A stretch of 64,000 nucleotides of DNA, from assembly GCA_964402925.1 (NCBI GenBank), contig CAYOED010000002.1, forward strand, positions 1-64,000, written 5' to 3'. Source of the DNA: Suilimivivens sp964402925. Its GTDB lineage: Bacteria; Bacillota; Clostridia; Lachnospirales; Lachnospiraceae. Below the pieces are notes generated by a model that was not told the DNA's origin, did no database searches, and was given only the letters and a program-made list of their open reading frames with translations. Made by a program: the position numbers and the translations under genes. This document shows positions 35,359 through 45,599 of the stretch, piece by piece. Numbering within the stretch: position 1 is the first letter of the stretch; each line of letters opens with the position of its first letter.

Positions 35359-36414
35359 CTAACTATTCTCTTCTGCCATCGCAAATAATGACAGCGCCGG
35401 TCCAAGTGACCACGGATATGCCCCATATACCTGAGGATACATGGAAAATCCCTGGCATTCGGCAAGGCAGCTATCTATCCTGCCATCCTTCACGGTTCCC
35501 CACAAAGCCTCTCTTCCGCGTATCATTCTTGACTTATGAATGCCGATCAGGACCTTCGTCTCCAAAGATCTGGCAATCGCATATAGAATCATGGCGGTTG
35601 CCGAAGTATCAATTGGGCCTTCTTTCGCCCCCAACTGCCAGCTATAAAGACCGCCTTCCAACTGGTAAGCCTCCACCTTATCCACAAGACGCCTGTAAGA
35701 CTGCTTGATCATCTCATAGCTTGGTCTGTCGTTTTCCATATAAGCAAGGCATTCTGACATTCCAATCATCAGCCATCCTACTGCCCTGCCCCAGCCAATA
35801 ATGCCGTATTTCACACCAGTTTCATAATGATATCCATGGTAAGGCAACCCTGTTTTTGCATCCATTCCATATTCAATAAAATTTTGTATCTGCGTGACTG
35901 CAAGGTTAATCGCATTCATATCTCCGTATGTACTGCCGTATTTACACAAAAACGGGCAGACCAGCCCTATTCCGTCAGCAAAAATATATCCATTTTTCTG
36001 GTTCGGACGATAAGGAAGACTTCCTGCATGGTCTGTTTCATGGTCAAACAGATATCTGACCATAGTATCAGCTGCATTTTTGTATTTTTCATCCCCAGTT
36101 ATCTGATGAAGATCAATCAGCGCCATTCCGCTGAAGGCATCATCCAGATAATACATTTTGCACCCATGGCTGATCCATTTATCATAGTATTTCTTTAAAC
36201 AGTCTAAAATAAGCCTTGCTTCCTCTGAATTTTTGTTTTTCATATAATAGTCTGCAAGGCTCTTTGCCAACAACCCCGTTGGCCAGTTTATTTTGTCCAG
36301 AGGCTCTACCTTTCGTCCTGTCAGCATTTTTGCCGTTCGTTTTAGATAATATCCCAAACTTCGCTTCGGATAACGGAGCAGATCCTTCTCCGCCGCTTTT
36401 ACCATTTCAAGCAT
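35359..36414 (-). CDS. GH88/GH105-like unsaturated uronyl hydrolase family protein
   Basis: 351 residues of alpha/alpha-barrel type. YLDDAFSGMALI, FADGIGLVCPFLCKYG and WGRAVGWLMIGMSECL are hallmarks of the unsaturated glucuronyl/rhamnogalacturonyl hydrolases (YteR, UGL), where the aspartates of the first two act in hydration of the unsaturated sugar. No signal peptide is visible, so it works in the cytosol. A catabolic enzyme within a biosynthetic operon is unexpected. Overlaps the flippase gene by eight bases. It could trim or proofread a lipid-linked intermediate, but that is inference. Confidence 0.75.
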   Translation of the reverse strand: MLEMVKAAEKDLLRYPKRSLGYYLKRTAKMLTGRKVEPLDKINWPTGLLAKSLADYYMKNKNSEEARLILDCLKKYYDKWISHGCKMYYLDDAFSGMALIDLHQITGDEKYKNAADTMVRYLFDHETDHAGSLPYRPNQKNGYIFADGIGLVCPFLCKYGSTYGDMNAINLAVTQIQNFIEYGMDAKTGLPYHGYHYETGVKYGIIGWGRAVGWLMIGMSECLAYMENDRPSYEMIKQSYRRLVDKVEAYQLEGGLYSWQLGAKEGPIDTSATAMILYAIARSLETKVLIGIHKSRMIRGREALWGTVKDGRIDSCLAECQGFSMYPQVYGAYPWSLGPALSLFAMAEENS

Positions 36415-37951
36415 AATGGTCCTCCTTTCCTTTCGTCTTCAGTTTTCTTCTGATGATTCCCCATAAATATGCAAACTCCTGTGTTCTTCCAAACAACAAC
36501 AAAAAGATCCCGTTGAACACCAGACAAATAACCACGAACATAACTGCAAATGACCCAATCGTCACTTCCGGCATAATCGCTCTTCTGATACCGGACAAAA
36601 TCACAAGGATACCCGAAAGAACCGCCAGATATTTTACCGAATCGATAAAATAGGATTTCACATGTTTCTCAAAACATACCTTGTAAATGATAAACGGCTT
36701 GGTGATATTTGCAATCAGCCCCGATATTACCGTCCCGATGTAAACACCTGTAAGACCTATTTTCCGTACCAATACGATAGAAATAACCAGATTGACTGCT
36801 CCCTGTATCAGCGCCAGATACTTGTCCTGCTCAAAGACGCCTGCCGCCGTCTTAAAATTCGATAATATAATTCTATCACCTTTGAAATAATAATCAATCA
36901 TAATGCAGGATACCACACTAAGTGTCAGTACACTTTCCGGTCCCTGCCATAGGATAATAAATGGCGTCAGCAAAAGAAAAAATCCTACCGCCGAAAATCC
37001 GTAGATCCAGCAGGCAAAGAACCGATACACCTGAAAGATATTATATTGTTTTTCTCTGGATTCTGTGGCAATCAGGTTGCCAAAGCTGGAAAGCACAGAG
37101 TTAAATATGATATTTACAAAATTAGACACCGAAGTCAATATCATATTATAGTTTCCCACGAAACCGACAAGGGTGACGTTGATGAAGGCTGATATGATCA
37201 TGCTGTCTGTCTGCAGCCTCGCCACATCTCCCACCTTATGAAATACCAATGCCTTGGTCTTGCTTACAATCTCCCCCGTCTCTTCCTTCGACAGTTTCGC
37301 CACATTCCTGTCAAGAAGATACGGATAACGTTTATCCAGATAATGGCTTACGAACACTTTCTGCACCAGTTCCACAAAAGCTGCCGTAAGCAGATATAGA
37401 TAAAAGTTTTCTGTTGTAACAATTACGATTATCTGCAAAACGACCGTAATCATTTTAGTAATGGTGATGATATTGGTCTGAATATAGTTGTTCTGTTCTG
37501 CATTAACCAGACTATACTTATATGCCACAAAGTAGGAGGTAACTGTATTAAATAAGAAAATAAAATAATACAGCGTCAAGTCCCTGACCGTGACTCCCTC
37601 CGGCTGCTTTACAAGATAAGGTAAAAACGGTGCAATCAAAAGCCCGATAACTGCAATGATAAGCCCGATAACCCTATATGCCTTTTTATAAAGCAGCATA
37701 TAAGACTTGACTTTTTCATAATCCTTTCTTGCCACCGGCCCATACAAGCTATAGTTGAGCGCTGTTCCCACTCCCAGTTCCGCCATGGACAGAACGGACA
37801 GAAGACCGGTATATAAGTCATTGATACCTGTCAGGGTATCGCCCAGATGGGCAATAAAAATGGTACGCAGAACAAATCCAAGCAGCTGGGTGACAACATT
37901 CCCCACATACCCAAACGCTATATTTTTTGTGGCTGACTGAATTCTTCCCAT
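36407..37951 (-). CDS. Wzx-type polysaccharide flippase
   Basis: 514 residues with about 12-14 membrane helices, MVF/MATE superfamily. The start GRIQSATKNIAFGYVGNVV and the middle PYLLDRNVAKLS segment are characteristic of Wzx-like RfbX/CapF proteins in Firmicutes. It would move undecaprenyl-diphosphate-linked repeat units to the outer face of the membrane. Overlaps the pyruvyltransferase gene by 34 bases. Confidence 0.85.
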   Translation of the reverse strand: MGRIQSATKNIAFGYVGNVVTQLLGFVLRTIFIAHLGDTLTGINDLYTGLLSVLSMAELGVGTALNYSLYGPVARKDYEKVKSYMLLYKKAYRVIGLIIAVIGLLIAPFLPYLVKQPEGVTVRDLTLYYFIFLFNTVTSYFVAYKYSLVNAEQNNYIQTNIITITKMITVVLQIIVIVTTENFYLYLLTAAFVELVQKVFVSHYLDKRYPYLLDRNVAKLSKEETGEIVSKTKALVFHKVGDVARLQTDSMIISAFINVTLVGFVGNYNMILTSVSNFVNIIFNSVLSSFGNLIATESREKQYNIFQVYRFFACWIYGFSAVGFFLLLTPFIILWQGPESVLTLSVVSCIMIDYYFKGDRIILSNFKTAAGVFEQDKYLALIQGAVNLVISIVLVRKIGLTGVYIGTVISGLIANITKPFIIYKVCFEKHVKSYFIDSVKYLAVLSGILVILSGIRRAIMPEVTIGSFAVMFVVICLVFNGIFLLLFGRTQEFAYLWGIIRRKLKTKGKEDHYA

Positions 37952-39192
37952 AATCTGTCTACTTCTTTCCCTGTCAAAAATGCTTTTTCTTTATATGCAG
38001 GCATGACCTCTTTTAAATGCTCTCTGATGTGTTCCTCCTCCTCCAGCAGCCATTTGAACCCTTCTGTCAGATCATCCTGTCTGCATAGACTTTGAACAGG
38101 AATTACATAATGCTCTTCCGCTCCGAACAAATCTCTGGCAATTCCCCTTGCCTTGACTGAATATCCCACTACCAGCGTAGGAACAAGGGAGGAATATGCC
38201 GCTATGGTCGCATGGGTCCTTGCCCCTACGAACAACCGGCACCTACTGATGTATCCTTTAAGTTCTTCACAAGTTCCATCTCCAATTTCCACTACTCTGC
38301 CCGTCTCTTTAAAACACTCAAACAACTCATGAATCGGTCTTCTGTCATCATTCTGCTCCCATACCACGTGAGGAATAAGTGCAATCTGCATATCTGTACG
38401 GTCTATGATATATTGAATCATCTCCTGATAGTTTTCCATGGTAATGCCTTCACGGCTTTCATTATCCTGTATCATAGGACTCACATTGATGCCCACTGTA
38501 TTATCTTGTGCAAACCCTTCCGGAAGCGGAAGTTCTTTCTTTTCAAGTGTAAATGCGGGATCAGGATAACAGTATAATTCCGGAACTTTCTCCTCTTTCT
38601 TTAAAGTTCCATCATTCTGCGCCATCCCACAGAAGGTCTCCTTTAGCGCATGATAAGTAATAGATTCTCTGGCAATAATCATATGATATTTTGACAAATC
38701 CTCTACTATCTGCTTATTTTCCAACAATTCAGGCTCTATGGAACATCCAAGAAGAATCGTCCTTACTCCTTTCCTGTTAAAAGCCGAATTGGCAAGACGT
38801 AAATCGCTCAGCATGTTATCATAACAGTAATTGTCGCCGCCTATGGAAATAGCCAGCGGTATCTTCTTTTCCTTAAAAATCTCCTGATAGCGGTATCGAA
38901 TAAAGCTTTCCCCATCACCTGTCAGTCTCCGGTAAATATAAAGCAGAATATGAATCAGCTTCTTTTCCTCTATTTTCTTTTCCTGTATGATTTTGCACAG
39001 TTCTTTTAAAGAATAAGCCTGATCCTCTGCTCCCCGGTAACTGACGAGCGCCACTCTTTCTTTTATCATGTGGCAGATGCTGTTGACAATCGCCTCACAT
39101 CCATGATTTTTGCTCCCCGCATGCATATACATCACTAGTTTTTCTTCCAAACCTGCCTCCTTACAATCAGACGACGCACCTATTTCCGTCAC
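37918..39192 (-). CDS. Polysaccharide pyruvyltransferase family protein (CsaB-like)
   Basis: 424 residues. MYMHAGSKNHGCEAIVNSI near residue 21-39, SIGGDNYCYDN, and the C-terminal RTHATIAAYSSLVPTLVVGYS match the PS_pyruv_trans family, which adds ketal-linked pyruvate from PEP to surface sugars. The acceptor is not known. Its start overlaps the stop of the GT2 gene (ATGA type), showing translational coupling. Confidence 0.8.
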   Translation of the reverse strand: MTEIGASSDCKEAGLEEKLVMYMHAGSKNHGCEAIVNSICHMIKERVALVSYRGAEDQAYSLKELCKIIQEKKIEEKKLIHILLYIYRRLTGDGESFIRYRYQEIFKEKKIPLAISIGGDNYCYDNMLSDLRLANSAFNRKGVRTILLGCSIEPELLENKQIVEDLSKYHMIIARESITYHALKETFCGMAQNDGTLKKEEKVPELYCYPDPAFTLEKKELPLPEGFAQDNTVGINVSPMIQDNESREGITMENYQEMIQYIIDRTDMQIALIPHVVWEQNDDRRPIHELFECFKETGRVVEIGDGTCEELKGYISRCRLFVGARTHATIAAYSSLVPTLVVGYSVKARGIARDLFGAEEHYVIPVQSLCRQDDLTEGFKWLLEEEEHIREHLKEVMPAYKEKAFLTGKEVDRLWEEFSQPQKI

Positions 39193-40226
39193 CTCTTATC
39201 CTTCCAGAGATGGTACAGCCCTAAATAAACTTCAGGCAGCGCTGCAAATATTTCTGACTTGACCCTGTACCCCTTCGATAGCGCCTTAACAGCTCCCGGC
39301 ACATGCATCTCATCTTTTATCTTATCATGGCACAGTTCAACATACTTTCTCTGTTGATTTCTTTCCCTAGCCGGAAGCCGGGCAAGCTTTCCTGCCGTCA
39401 GCATAATTGCCATGATGAGAATTGCCGTAACACGGCTTTTTAACTGTTCTTTTTCCTGCCATGCCTCATCCATCCCCGGTATATCCATGCGGCCGATTTC
39501 TTCCCGGGCGAGCTCCCAGCAGGTAATCTGATCCATATACTGGGGACGGAAATCCCTGTTCATGGTACCTGTAGGATTTTGAAAATATCCATATCCTTTA
39601 TATTGTATCTCAGACACCCTGCGCACCCCAGGCATTAAATCCACAAGAAACAACATATCCTCCCCAATGGTAATGCCCTGCCTGAATCGCAATTCTCCTA
39701 TTGAAGTACATTTATAGAGTTTACTCCAGCAGCGACTGTTTCCTTTCAGTATTCCTTCGGTCAGAAATTCCGCCGGAGTATAGGTCTTCCTGCTGTTGCC
39801 TTCCCCAGCAGGCGCAAAGCCGCTAAGTTCCTCTTCCTTACTCCATGTCAAAAAACCGCAGCCGGCAATGTCACTGTCCGTCTCCGTTATACAGGAGTAT
39901 AGCACGCTTATCATATCCGGGAAAATTCTGTCATCCGCATCCACAAAAGTCACGAACTCTCCCGTCATACGCCCAAGCCCCGCATTTCTTGCCGCAGAGA
40001 CCCCTTCATCGTTTGTCAGAATGACCCTGATATTTTCATATTCTTCCTGAAGCTGCCTGCATATCTCTCCGGTTCCGTCTGTAGAGCCATCATTGACGAT
40101 AATCACTTCTATATTATCATAAGTCTGTCGCTCTATGCTATCTATACATCTTTTGAGATAATTCTGTCCGTTATAAACCGGAACAATGACGCTGATCAGC
40201 GGTTTTTCTTTTAGCAACTGGCTCAT
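39189..40226 (-). CDS. GT2 glycosyltransferase
   Basis: 345 residues. Typical GT-A start SVIVPVYNGQNYLKRCIDSI, VIIVNDGSTDGT, VTFVDADDRIFPD. The C-terminal ~120 residues form a helical tail seen in EpsJ/CpsI-type enzymes. Cytosolic. It has a paralogue (343 residues) immediately upstream at 40278. Confidence 0.9.
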   Translation of the reverse strand: MSQLLKEKPLISVIVPVYNGQNYLKRCIDSIERQTYDNIEVIIVNDGSTDGTGEICRQLQEEYENIRVILTNDEGVSAARNAGLGRMTGEFVTFVDADDRIFPDMISVLYSCITETDSDIAGCGFLTWSKEEELSGFAPAGEGNSRKTYTPAEFLTEGILKGNSRCWSKLYKCTSIGELRFRQGITIGEDMLFLVDLMPGVRRVSEIQYKGYGYFQNPTGTMNRDFRPQYMDQITCWELAREEIGRMDIPGMDEAWQEKEQLKSRVTAILIMAIMLTAGKLARLPARERNQQRKYVELCHDKIKDEMHVPGAVKALSKGYRVKSEIFAALPEVYLGLYHLWKDKR

Positions 40227-40277
40227 CCCGGCTTTCCTTTCCTGTTTTCGACTGTACTATTTTCCGTTTGTTATATG

Positions 40278-41309
40278 CTATCTTCTGTAATAGAGAATCA
40301 TCGCCAGCCTAAGGAGGCTTATCGTAAATCTGCCCGGATGCCGCAGTACCAGATACAGCAGCCGGTTGGACTTCTCCCTAACCTCTACTTTTGTATTCCG
40401 GCATATTTGTCTGGTTTCTGTGTCCGTGCAAATTGCTGTGATATTCTTTCTGTATCCTCCCGGATTGCCCCTTGCCTCATTCTTAAGGACAAGAAACAAC
40501 ATGAAAATATGCTCCTGATCTGCCTTTTTCAACATCTCTTCCCGCTTTTGACCTTGAAACTTATCACAGATGATCTGTTGTATGATCCGGTGCAGCAACC
40601 TCATATTCTCATACATTCCCTTATCATATTTATGAATCATGGAACTTGTCACATAAAGATAATGATAATATGCTTTATGATCCATAATTACAAGACGTTC
40701 ACAGTCAATCAGAGACGGTAACATAATCGTCGTGTCCTCTGCCATGCGAATGGCAGGATCACTATACTTATAATTGTCTATAATCAGTTGTCTTGCAATC
40801 AATTTCATGCAGCGCGATATGGTTATATACCGCCATTCTTTTCCCAAAAGATTCGGTATGACTTCCCTCTCCATCGCTTCCCTGTCATATTCCCCCGGTG
40901 AAAGCTGCTGCCAGATATATTGTTTACCGCCGCCTTCCCGTTCAATCACATAGTCGCTGGCAATGATTTCTTTTGGATTCCCCGTAAGATAAGCTGCCAT
41001 CTCCTCAATCATATTAAGCTCCACCCAGTCATCGCTGTCCACGAAACTGATATATTCCCCTGTGCTCTCCTCCACGCCCTTTTTCCACGCGGAAATCAAT
41101 CCTCCATTCACCTTATGAATGACCTTTATCCTCTGATGGGCGCTCGCAAGTTCGTCACAGATCTTTCCGCTTTCATCTGTAGAGCCGTCATCCACAAGCA
41201 GAATTTCCAGATTTGCATAACTCTGATGAACCAAAGTGTCCACACAGCGTTTCAGATATTTTTCTGTATTGTAAACAGGCACTATGATGCTGACTTTATA
41301 TTCCTTCAT
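40278..41309 (-). CDS. GT2 glycosyltransferase
   Basis: 343 residues. SIIVPVYNTEKYLKRCVDTL, LLVDDGSTDESGK, ISFVDSDDWVELN; then a helical C-terminal domain. Same plan as its neighbour and the gene at 48560; these three probably add different sugars. Overlaps the GT4 gene by four bases. Confidence 0.9.
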   Translation of the reverse strand: MKEYKVSIIVPVYNTEKYLKRCVDTLVHQSYANLEILLVDDGSTDESGKICDELASAHQRIKVIHKVNGGLISAWKKGVEESTGEYISFVDSDDWVELNMIEEMAAYLTGNPKEIIASDYVIEREGGGKQYIWQQLSPGEYDREAMEREVIPNLLGKEWRYITISRCMKLIARQLIIDNYKYSDPAIRMAEDTTIMLPSLIDCERLVIMDHKAYYHYLYVTSSMIHKYDKGMYENMRLLHRIIQQIICDKFQGQKREEMLKKADQEHIFMLFLVLKNEARGNPGGYRKNITAICTDTETRQICRNTKVEVREKSNRLLYLVLRHPGRFTISLLRLAMILYYRR

Positions 41310-42370
41310 GATAGTCTTAAAACCTCTCTATAAATCTGAAGCAGCTTTTCCATGTTTTTTTCAATTGAAAACTCTTCTGATACCTTTCTCCTTGCTTGCC
41401 TTCCCAGCCGCCTGCATAATTCCGCATCCGCCAGAGCTCGTTCCAATCCATTCTTCAGGGAATCGGAATCCTTAGGTTTGACCAATATACCTGTATAATC
41501 CCTCACAATCATCTGAGGAATTCCACCCGTTTCTGAAGCCACTACGGCACAAGAAAATGCCATTGCCTCAAGAAGTGATACGGATTGTCCTTCAAAATAA
41601 GATGGCAGTACAAAAACATCGCACATCTCCAGATATTTTCTTTTTTCTTCTCCCGTAATCCATCCCAGCCAACTAACATATTCCTTATATTTCCAAGCTT
41701 CCTCCCTAAGACTTTCATCTTCCCATATTCCCCCCAGATAAAGCATCGTTTCCGGGTATTTTTTCTTTATTTCCGGCACAATCTGCAGCAATTCACCAAT
41801 GCCTTTTTCTTTGCACAGCCGCCCTAAAAACAAAATCTTATGCTGACCATATTCCTTGGAAACAGATTCCGGTATCCCAATTGCATCCGGCAGTACCGTA
41901 ATTTTGTTCTTGGACACTATGTGACCGAAAAACTCCTTCCAGACCGGCGCCAATACTAAAAATGCATCCCCCATAGAAAGCACACGATCTATTCTTTTGC
42001 GCCCCCGGTCATCCTGCTCTTTGTAGTAAAAACTCTCAAAATCACCGCCATGCTGATGAATCACGATTTTCTTTCCAAAAAGCTTTGCCGTCCTTATAAA
42101 AAAGGACTTTCTATAATAACTGCTGTCAGATGCCATATTGACATGAACAACCTGGTACCCCGGCACCTTCACGCAAAATAAAGCAAAAGCCTCCACTGCC
42201 TTAATCAGCTTTCTCAGCTTACTCCCTTCAACCATGGTTCCGATGTAGCATAAGCCGATTTTCTGGTCCAGCCCGGCGTCATAATAATTGTTCACCACAG
42301 CAGATATCCCGCCGTGCACGCTCCTGTCTGGCCCTACCATGAGCACTTTTATTTTTTCCTGTTTTTTCAC
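41306..42370 (-). CDS. GT4 glycosyltransferase
   Basis: 354 residues from a GTG at 42370 with AGAGG six bases before it; the longer TTG-started frame to 42418 would overlap the transferase upstream. GT-B fold: KIKVLMVGPDRSVHGGISAV, ILFLGRLCKEKGIGELL, and E-x7-E site PSYFEGQSVSLLEAMAFSC near 270. Placed directly after the chain-initiating enzyme, so it may add the second sugar. Confidence 0.85.
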   Translation of the reverse strand: MKKQEKIKVLMVGPDRSVHGGISAVVNNYYDAGLDQKIGLCYIGTMVEGSKLRKLIKAVEAFALFCVKVPGYQVVHVNMASDSSYYRKSFFIRTAKLFGKKIVIHQHGGDFESFYYKEQDDRGRKRIDRVLSMGDAFLVLAPVWKEFFGHIVSKNKITVLPDAIGIPESVSKEYGQHKILFLGRLCKEKGIGELLQIVPEIKKKYPETMLYLGGIWEDESLREEAWKYKEYVSWLGWITGEEKRKYLEMCDVFVLPSYFEGQSVSLLEAMAFSCAVVASETGGIPQMIVRDYTGILVKPKDSDSLKNGLERALADAELCRRLGRQARRKVSEEFSIEKNMEKLLQIYREVLRLS

Positions 42371-42395
42371 CTGCTGCCTCTTTTCTTCCAATCGG

Positions 42396-43805
42396 TTACT
42401 TTGACCCGCGTCCTGCAATTACCACCCATATGGTGCGAAGCAGAATCTTCACATCCAGTGTCAACGACCATCCGTCTATATATTCAAGGTCATATTTTAC
42501 CACATCATCAAAATTTTCAATCTCACTGCGCCCACTGACCTGCCACAATCCGGTAAGTCCGGGGGGCATGCTGATACGCCTTCTATAGTACTGATTGTAT
42601 TTTTCAAATTCATCTGCGGTAGGAGGTCTCGTACCAACCAGACTCATGTCCCCTTTCACCACATTATAAAACTGGGGCAGTTCGTCAATGCTGGTCTTTC
42701 TAATAAATTTCCCTACCCTTGTAATGCGCGGATCGTTTTCCATCTTGAACATCAGACCCTGCATTTCATTCTGCTTCTCAAGCTCTTTTTTGCGCTCCTC
42801 TGCATCAATGTACATAGAGCGGAATTTGTAAATCTTAAATCTACGACCGTTGCGTCCAATTCTAGTCTGTGAAAACAGAACAGGACCCGGAGAATCAAGC
42901 TTGATGGCAAGTGCAACAAAAGGAAAGAAAACCAACGTAATCAGCATTCCTACCAGTCCTCCCAAAATATCCATCACCCGCTTGATCAAAAGTCTCTTAT
43001 AACTGCTTTGAAATCTTGTATAGGTAATAACGGAGTAGCTTCCGAAATTGTCCATCTTGCTTCTCTCTGAATGGGTTCCGGGAAGTTCCAGACAATAATG
43101 ACAATCCACCCCCATCTCATCAAATCCGTTAATCATAATCTGAATCCGTTTCTGACTCAATTCCGGCGCATAAATAAACACCTCATCCAGCGCCATATAG
43201 GTCACATCTTCCATAAACCCCTCTTTCAGAGGTATTATGGAAATGCCGCCTGTCTCCTCCGGCATACTGCACTCCGGGCAGGCAACCTGTACAATCTGGA
43301 AATTCATATCCAGATTGTCCTTCAGATGTTTTATCACTTCCTCTGCCATTACCCGCTGAGTAATTACCAGAACTTTAATTCTGGATAAGTCCGAACGATA
43401 ATGCATGCGCATTCCTTTTTTTATCAGCAAATGTACGAAAACCGTCAGTATCACATTGATGACAGTAAAGTATACCGTCACGAGACGCGAAAATGGATCC
43501 GCCCACTTTAAAAAGGTCATAATGGTCTGTACCACCAGAATCATAATGACATTATATTTCAAAATCTCGTAAACTTCCTTCTTTATTCCTCTTTTTACAA
43601 AGTTTCTGTTCCATGAAATAAAAAAAGTATAAATGGTGCAAAAAAGCAAAAGAAGCAGACACACTTGAAAGTGTATCCCCTTATCTTGCATATCACGGAA
43701 ATTACCGTACCGGATATAGGTTGCCAGAACAAAAGATATTCCTATCGTCACCAAATCAGCAAACCACAGCCCGTATTCTTCTATCACCTTGTTTTTCTGA
43801 TTCAT
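42396..43805 (-). CDS. Polyprenyl-phosphate sugar-1-phosphate transferase (WcaJ/EpsE-like, initiating)
   Basis: 469 residues. Four N-terminal membrane helices (~10-130), a CoA-binding-like middle domain (~140-260), another helix near 290, and the PF02397 catalytic C-terminus: KLDSPGPVLFSQTRIG, YKFRSMYIDAE, SIDELPQFYNVVKGDMSLVG. It transfers Glc-1-P, Gal-1-P or a similar unit to undecaprenyl phosphate, starting repeat-unit synthesis. The only such enzyme in the window, so the cluster seems to make one main glycan. Confidence 0.92.
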   Translation of the reverse strand: MNQKNKVIEEYGLWFADLVTIGISFVLATYIRYGNFRDMQDKGIHFQVCLLLLLFCTIYTFFISWNRNFVKRGIKKEVYEILKYNVIMILVVQTIMTFLKWADPFSRLVTVYFTVINVILTVFVHLLIKKGMRMHYRSDLSRIKVLVITQRVMAEEVIKHLKDNLDMNFQIVQVACPECSMPEETGGISIIPLKEGFMEDVTYMALDEVFIYAPELSQKRIQIMINGFDEMGVDCHYCLELPGTHSERSKMDNFGSYSVITYTRFQSSYKRLLIKRVMDILGGLVGMLITLVFFPFVALAIKLDSPGPVLFSQTRIGRNGRRFKIYKFRSMYIDAEERKKELEKQNEMQGLMFKMENDPRITRVGKFIRKTSIDELPQFYNVVKGDMSLVGTRPPTADEFEKYNQYYRRRISMPPGLTGLWQVSGRSEIENFDDVVKYDLEYIDGWSLTLDVKILLRTIWVVIAGRGSK

Positions 43806-43824
43806 TCTGCACCTCGAAACTGGA

Positions 43825-44766
43825 TTATCGCTTCCCCAACGTGCGCTTTATTTTCCTTACCGCCTTCCTGAAAAACCGCTTCACCTTCATGGAAACCTTT
43901 GTATAGATCTGCCTTCCCCTGCTTACCGGCGGCATAATCAGATACTGATATTCTTCTATATGTTCAAGGAGATATTCCGGGTAGCTCTCATCCACCTCCA
44001 CCCGTTCAAATCTTGCATCCCTGCCGAACATGTCCTGTCCTAAGATCAGTCTGTCTCTGGCTTCCGCCAGAATATCCTGATTATTGTATTCCTGATGGGC
44101 GGCTGCCACCACCTTTGTTCCAATCCGCTTGGACACATCCCTCTCCTGCCGGCTTCCCATATAGCCGAAATGCCAGCCTCCGTCTGCAACACGCACTGCA
44201 TTAAGCGCCGTGGTAGAAGCCTCCCTCAGCTTAATGATTCCCTTTTCGGGAATGCTTTTCTTACTGAAGATCTTGGTACCCAGCCACATTTTTCTTTCCA
44301 CTCCCGGGAATTCCCCAGTAATAGAAAGAAGGCTTCCTGATACCTCCTCCATATTGATAAAGCAATAGAACATTCTCTGAGCAAGATGATAGACCTTACC
44401 AGAATCAAATCCGGCGATAATTTCCTTTAACACTTTGGGATTGGGTATCTCATCCACATCGCTTAAAATGATTACATCATCCTCCGCAGCGTTCTTAAGC
44501 CCTCTCGCCAAGGCGTTCTTCTGAAAATTGTCCCTAAAATGGGTAGTCACATCCGTTGGGGAATCATCCACCACAATATACTCAATCTTGGGGAGAAATT
44601 CCTGAAACATCGCCTTATTCTTTTCAAAACACAATTCCTTAGGCTCTCCTGAAAAGGTCACCGTTGCTTCTTCTATAATGAACTTGTCCACAATGGGATC
44701 CAAGATATTCAGTCGAAGCTTTAAGATATCAAGTTCATTGAAAAAAGGAATACAATCATATACCAT
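43825..44766 (-). CDS. GT17-like glycosyltransferase
   Basis: 313 residues from the ATG at 44766 (AGGAG eight bases upstream; a GTG seven codons earlier lacks a site). VYDCIPFFNELDILKLRL, FIIEEATVTFSGEPK and VIILSDVDEIPNPKVL are hallmarks of GT17, the family of eukaryotic bisecting GlcNAc-transferase III, which in bacteria sits in capsule clusters. It should use UDP-GlcNAc or a similar donor. Confidence 0.85.
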   Translation of the reverse strand: MVYDCIPFFNELDILKLRLNILDPIVDKFIIEEATVTFSGEPKELCFEKNKAMFQEFLPKIEYIVVDDSPTDVTTHFRDNFQKNALARGLKNAAEDDVIILSDVDEIPNPKVLKEIIAGFDSGKVYHLAQRMFYCFINMEEVSGSLLSITGEFPGVERKMWLGTKIFSKKSIPEKGIIKLREASTTALNAVRVADGGWHFGYMGSRQERDVSKRIGTKVVAAAHQEYNNQDILAEARDRLILGQDMFGRDARFERVEVDESYPEYLLEHIEEYQYLIMPPVSRGRQIYTKVSMKVKRFFRKAVRKIKRTLGKR

Positions 44767-44824
44767 CCATCCATCTCCTATTTCCACCCAAAATGTTTCC
44801 TTATGGATGATTTTCCTATCAAAA

Positions 44825-45580
44825 TCAGTGTCTCCAGAAAAGCAACGGCCTTACAACTGCTTTTAAGGCGCGCCACCTTTTGGTCAAAGGATTTTCAAAC
44901 CTTGGATACTGTTCATTTCGTCCCCACCATTTATGAAAAGCAAAGGGCGCATCTACATCAAGAACTTCTGGAACAGGATGCTCGTGTCCAAAATATTTTG
45001 CCACTTCCACCGGCGCGATTTTCATTCCCGCCTCTTCAATCTTGTGTTTATTCATACAGCACAGAAAAGTATCCTCGTTGTAAGAACCATCCTCATTTTT
45101 CTCCCAGACAATACCTGCTTTCTTAGGAAAATCCAGAAGTCTTTTGCTGCGCAGGGAAACGCTGTTACCCACTCTGCAGAGATTGCCGTAAATATCGTGG
45201 TAGCAATGCTGTTTTCCCGGCTCGGGAATCGGCCAAGGCGAACCGATATAATCATAATCAAGGAACGCCTCCTGCCACTTTTCAGGATGAACCACAAATC
45301 CATCATAGTGTATCAGCAGAACATAGTCCGTCTTAATATAATCCCCTAACTCATATACCATTTTATAATTGAAGCTATCGATATCGACCAGTTTGGAAGT
45401 ATGCTTATACGTAATGGAATCCGGCAGCATCAAGGGTTTTCTGTGTGTAATCAGCACTACCTCCCCAAATTCGATTCCCTGCATACTATACTCCAGCGCT
45501 TTAATCGTCTCATACACCTTAACGCTGGTCATCGCCGCCAGCGTCACGTTGGGCAGTTTCCGTTTATTTGTATTCGTCAT
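44825..45580 (-). CDS. DUF5672-type putative glycosyltransferase
   Basis: 251 residues. LAAMTSVKVYETIKALEYSM, then LLIHYDGFVVHPEKW and YDYIGSPWP, and the C-terminal YFGHEHPVPE are signatures of DUF5672, a GT-A-like family of unknown specificity. Lies between GT17 and GT11 genes in the long operon. Confidence 0.8.
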   Translation of the reverse strand: MTNTNKRKLPNVTLAAMTSVKVYETIKALEYSMQGIEFGEVVLITHRKPLMLPDSITYKHTSKLVDIDSFNYKMVYELGDYIKTDYVLLIHYDGFVVHPEKWQEAFLDYDYIGSPWPIPEPGKQHCYHDIYGNLCRVGNSVSLRSKRLLDFPKKAGIVWEKNEDGSYNEDTFLCCMNKHKIEEAGMKIAPVEVAKYFGHEHPVPEVLDVDAPFAFHKWWGRNEQYPRFENPLTKRWRALKAVVRPLLFWRH

Positions 45581-45599
45581 CTTAACCTCATATCGTATC

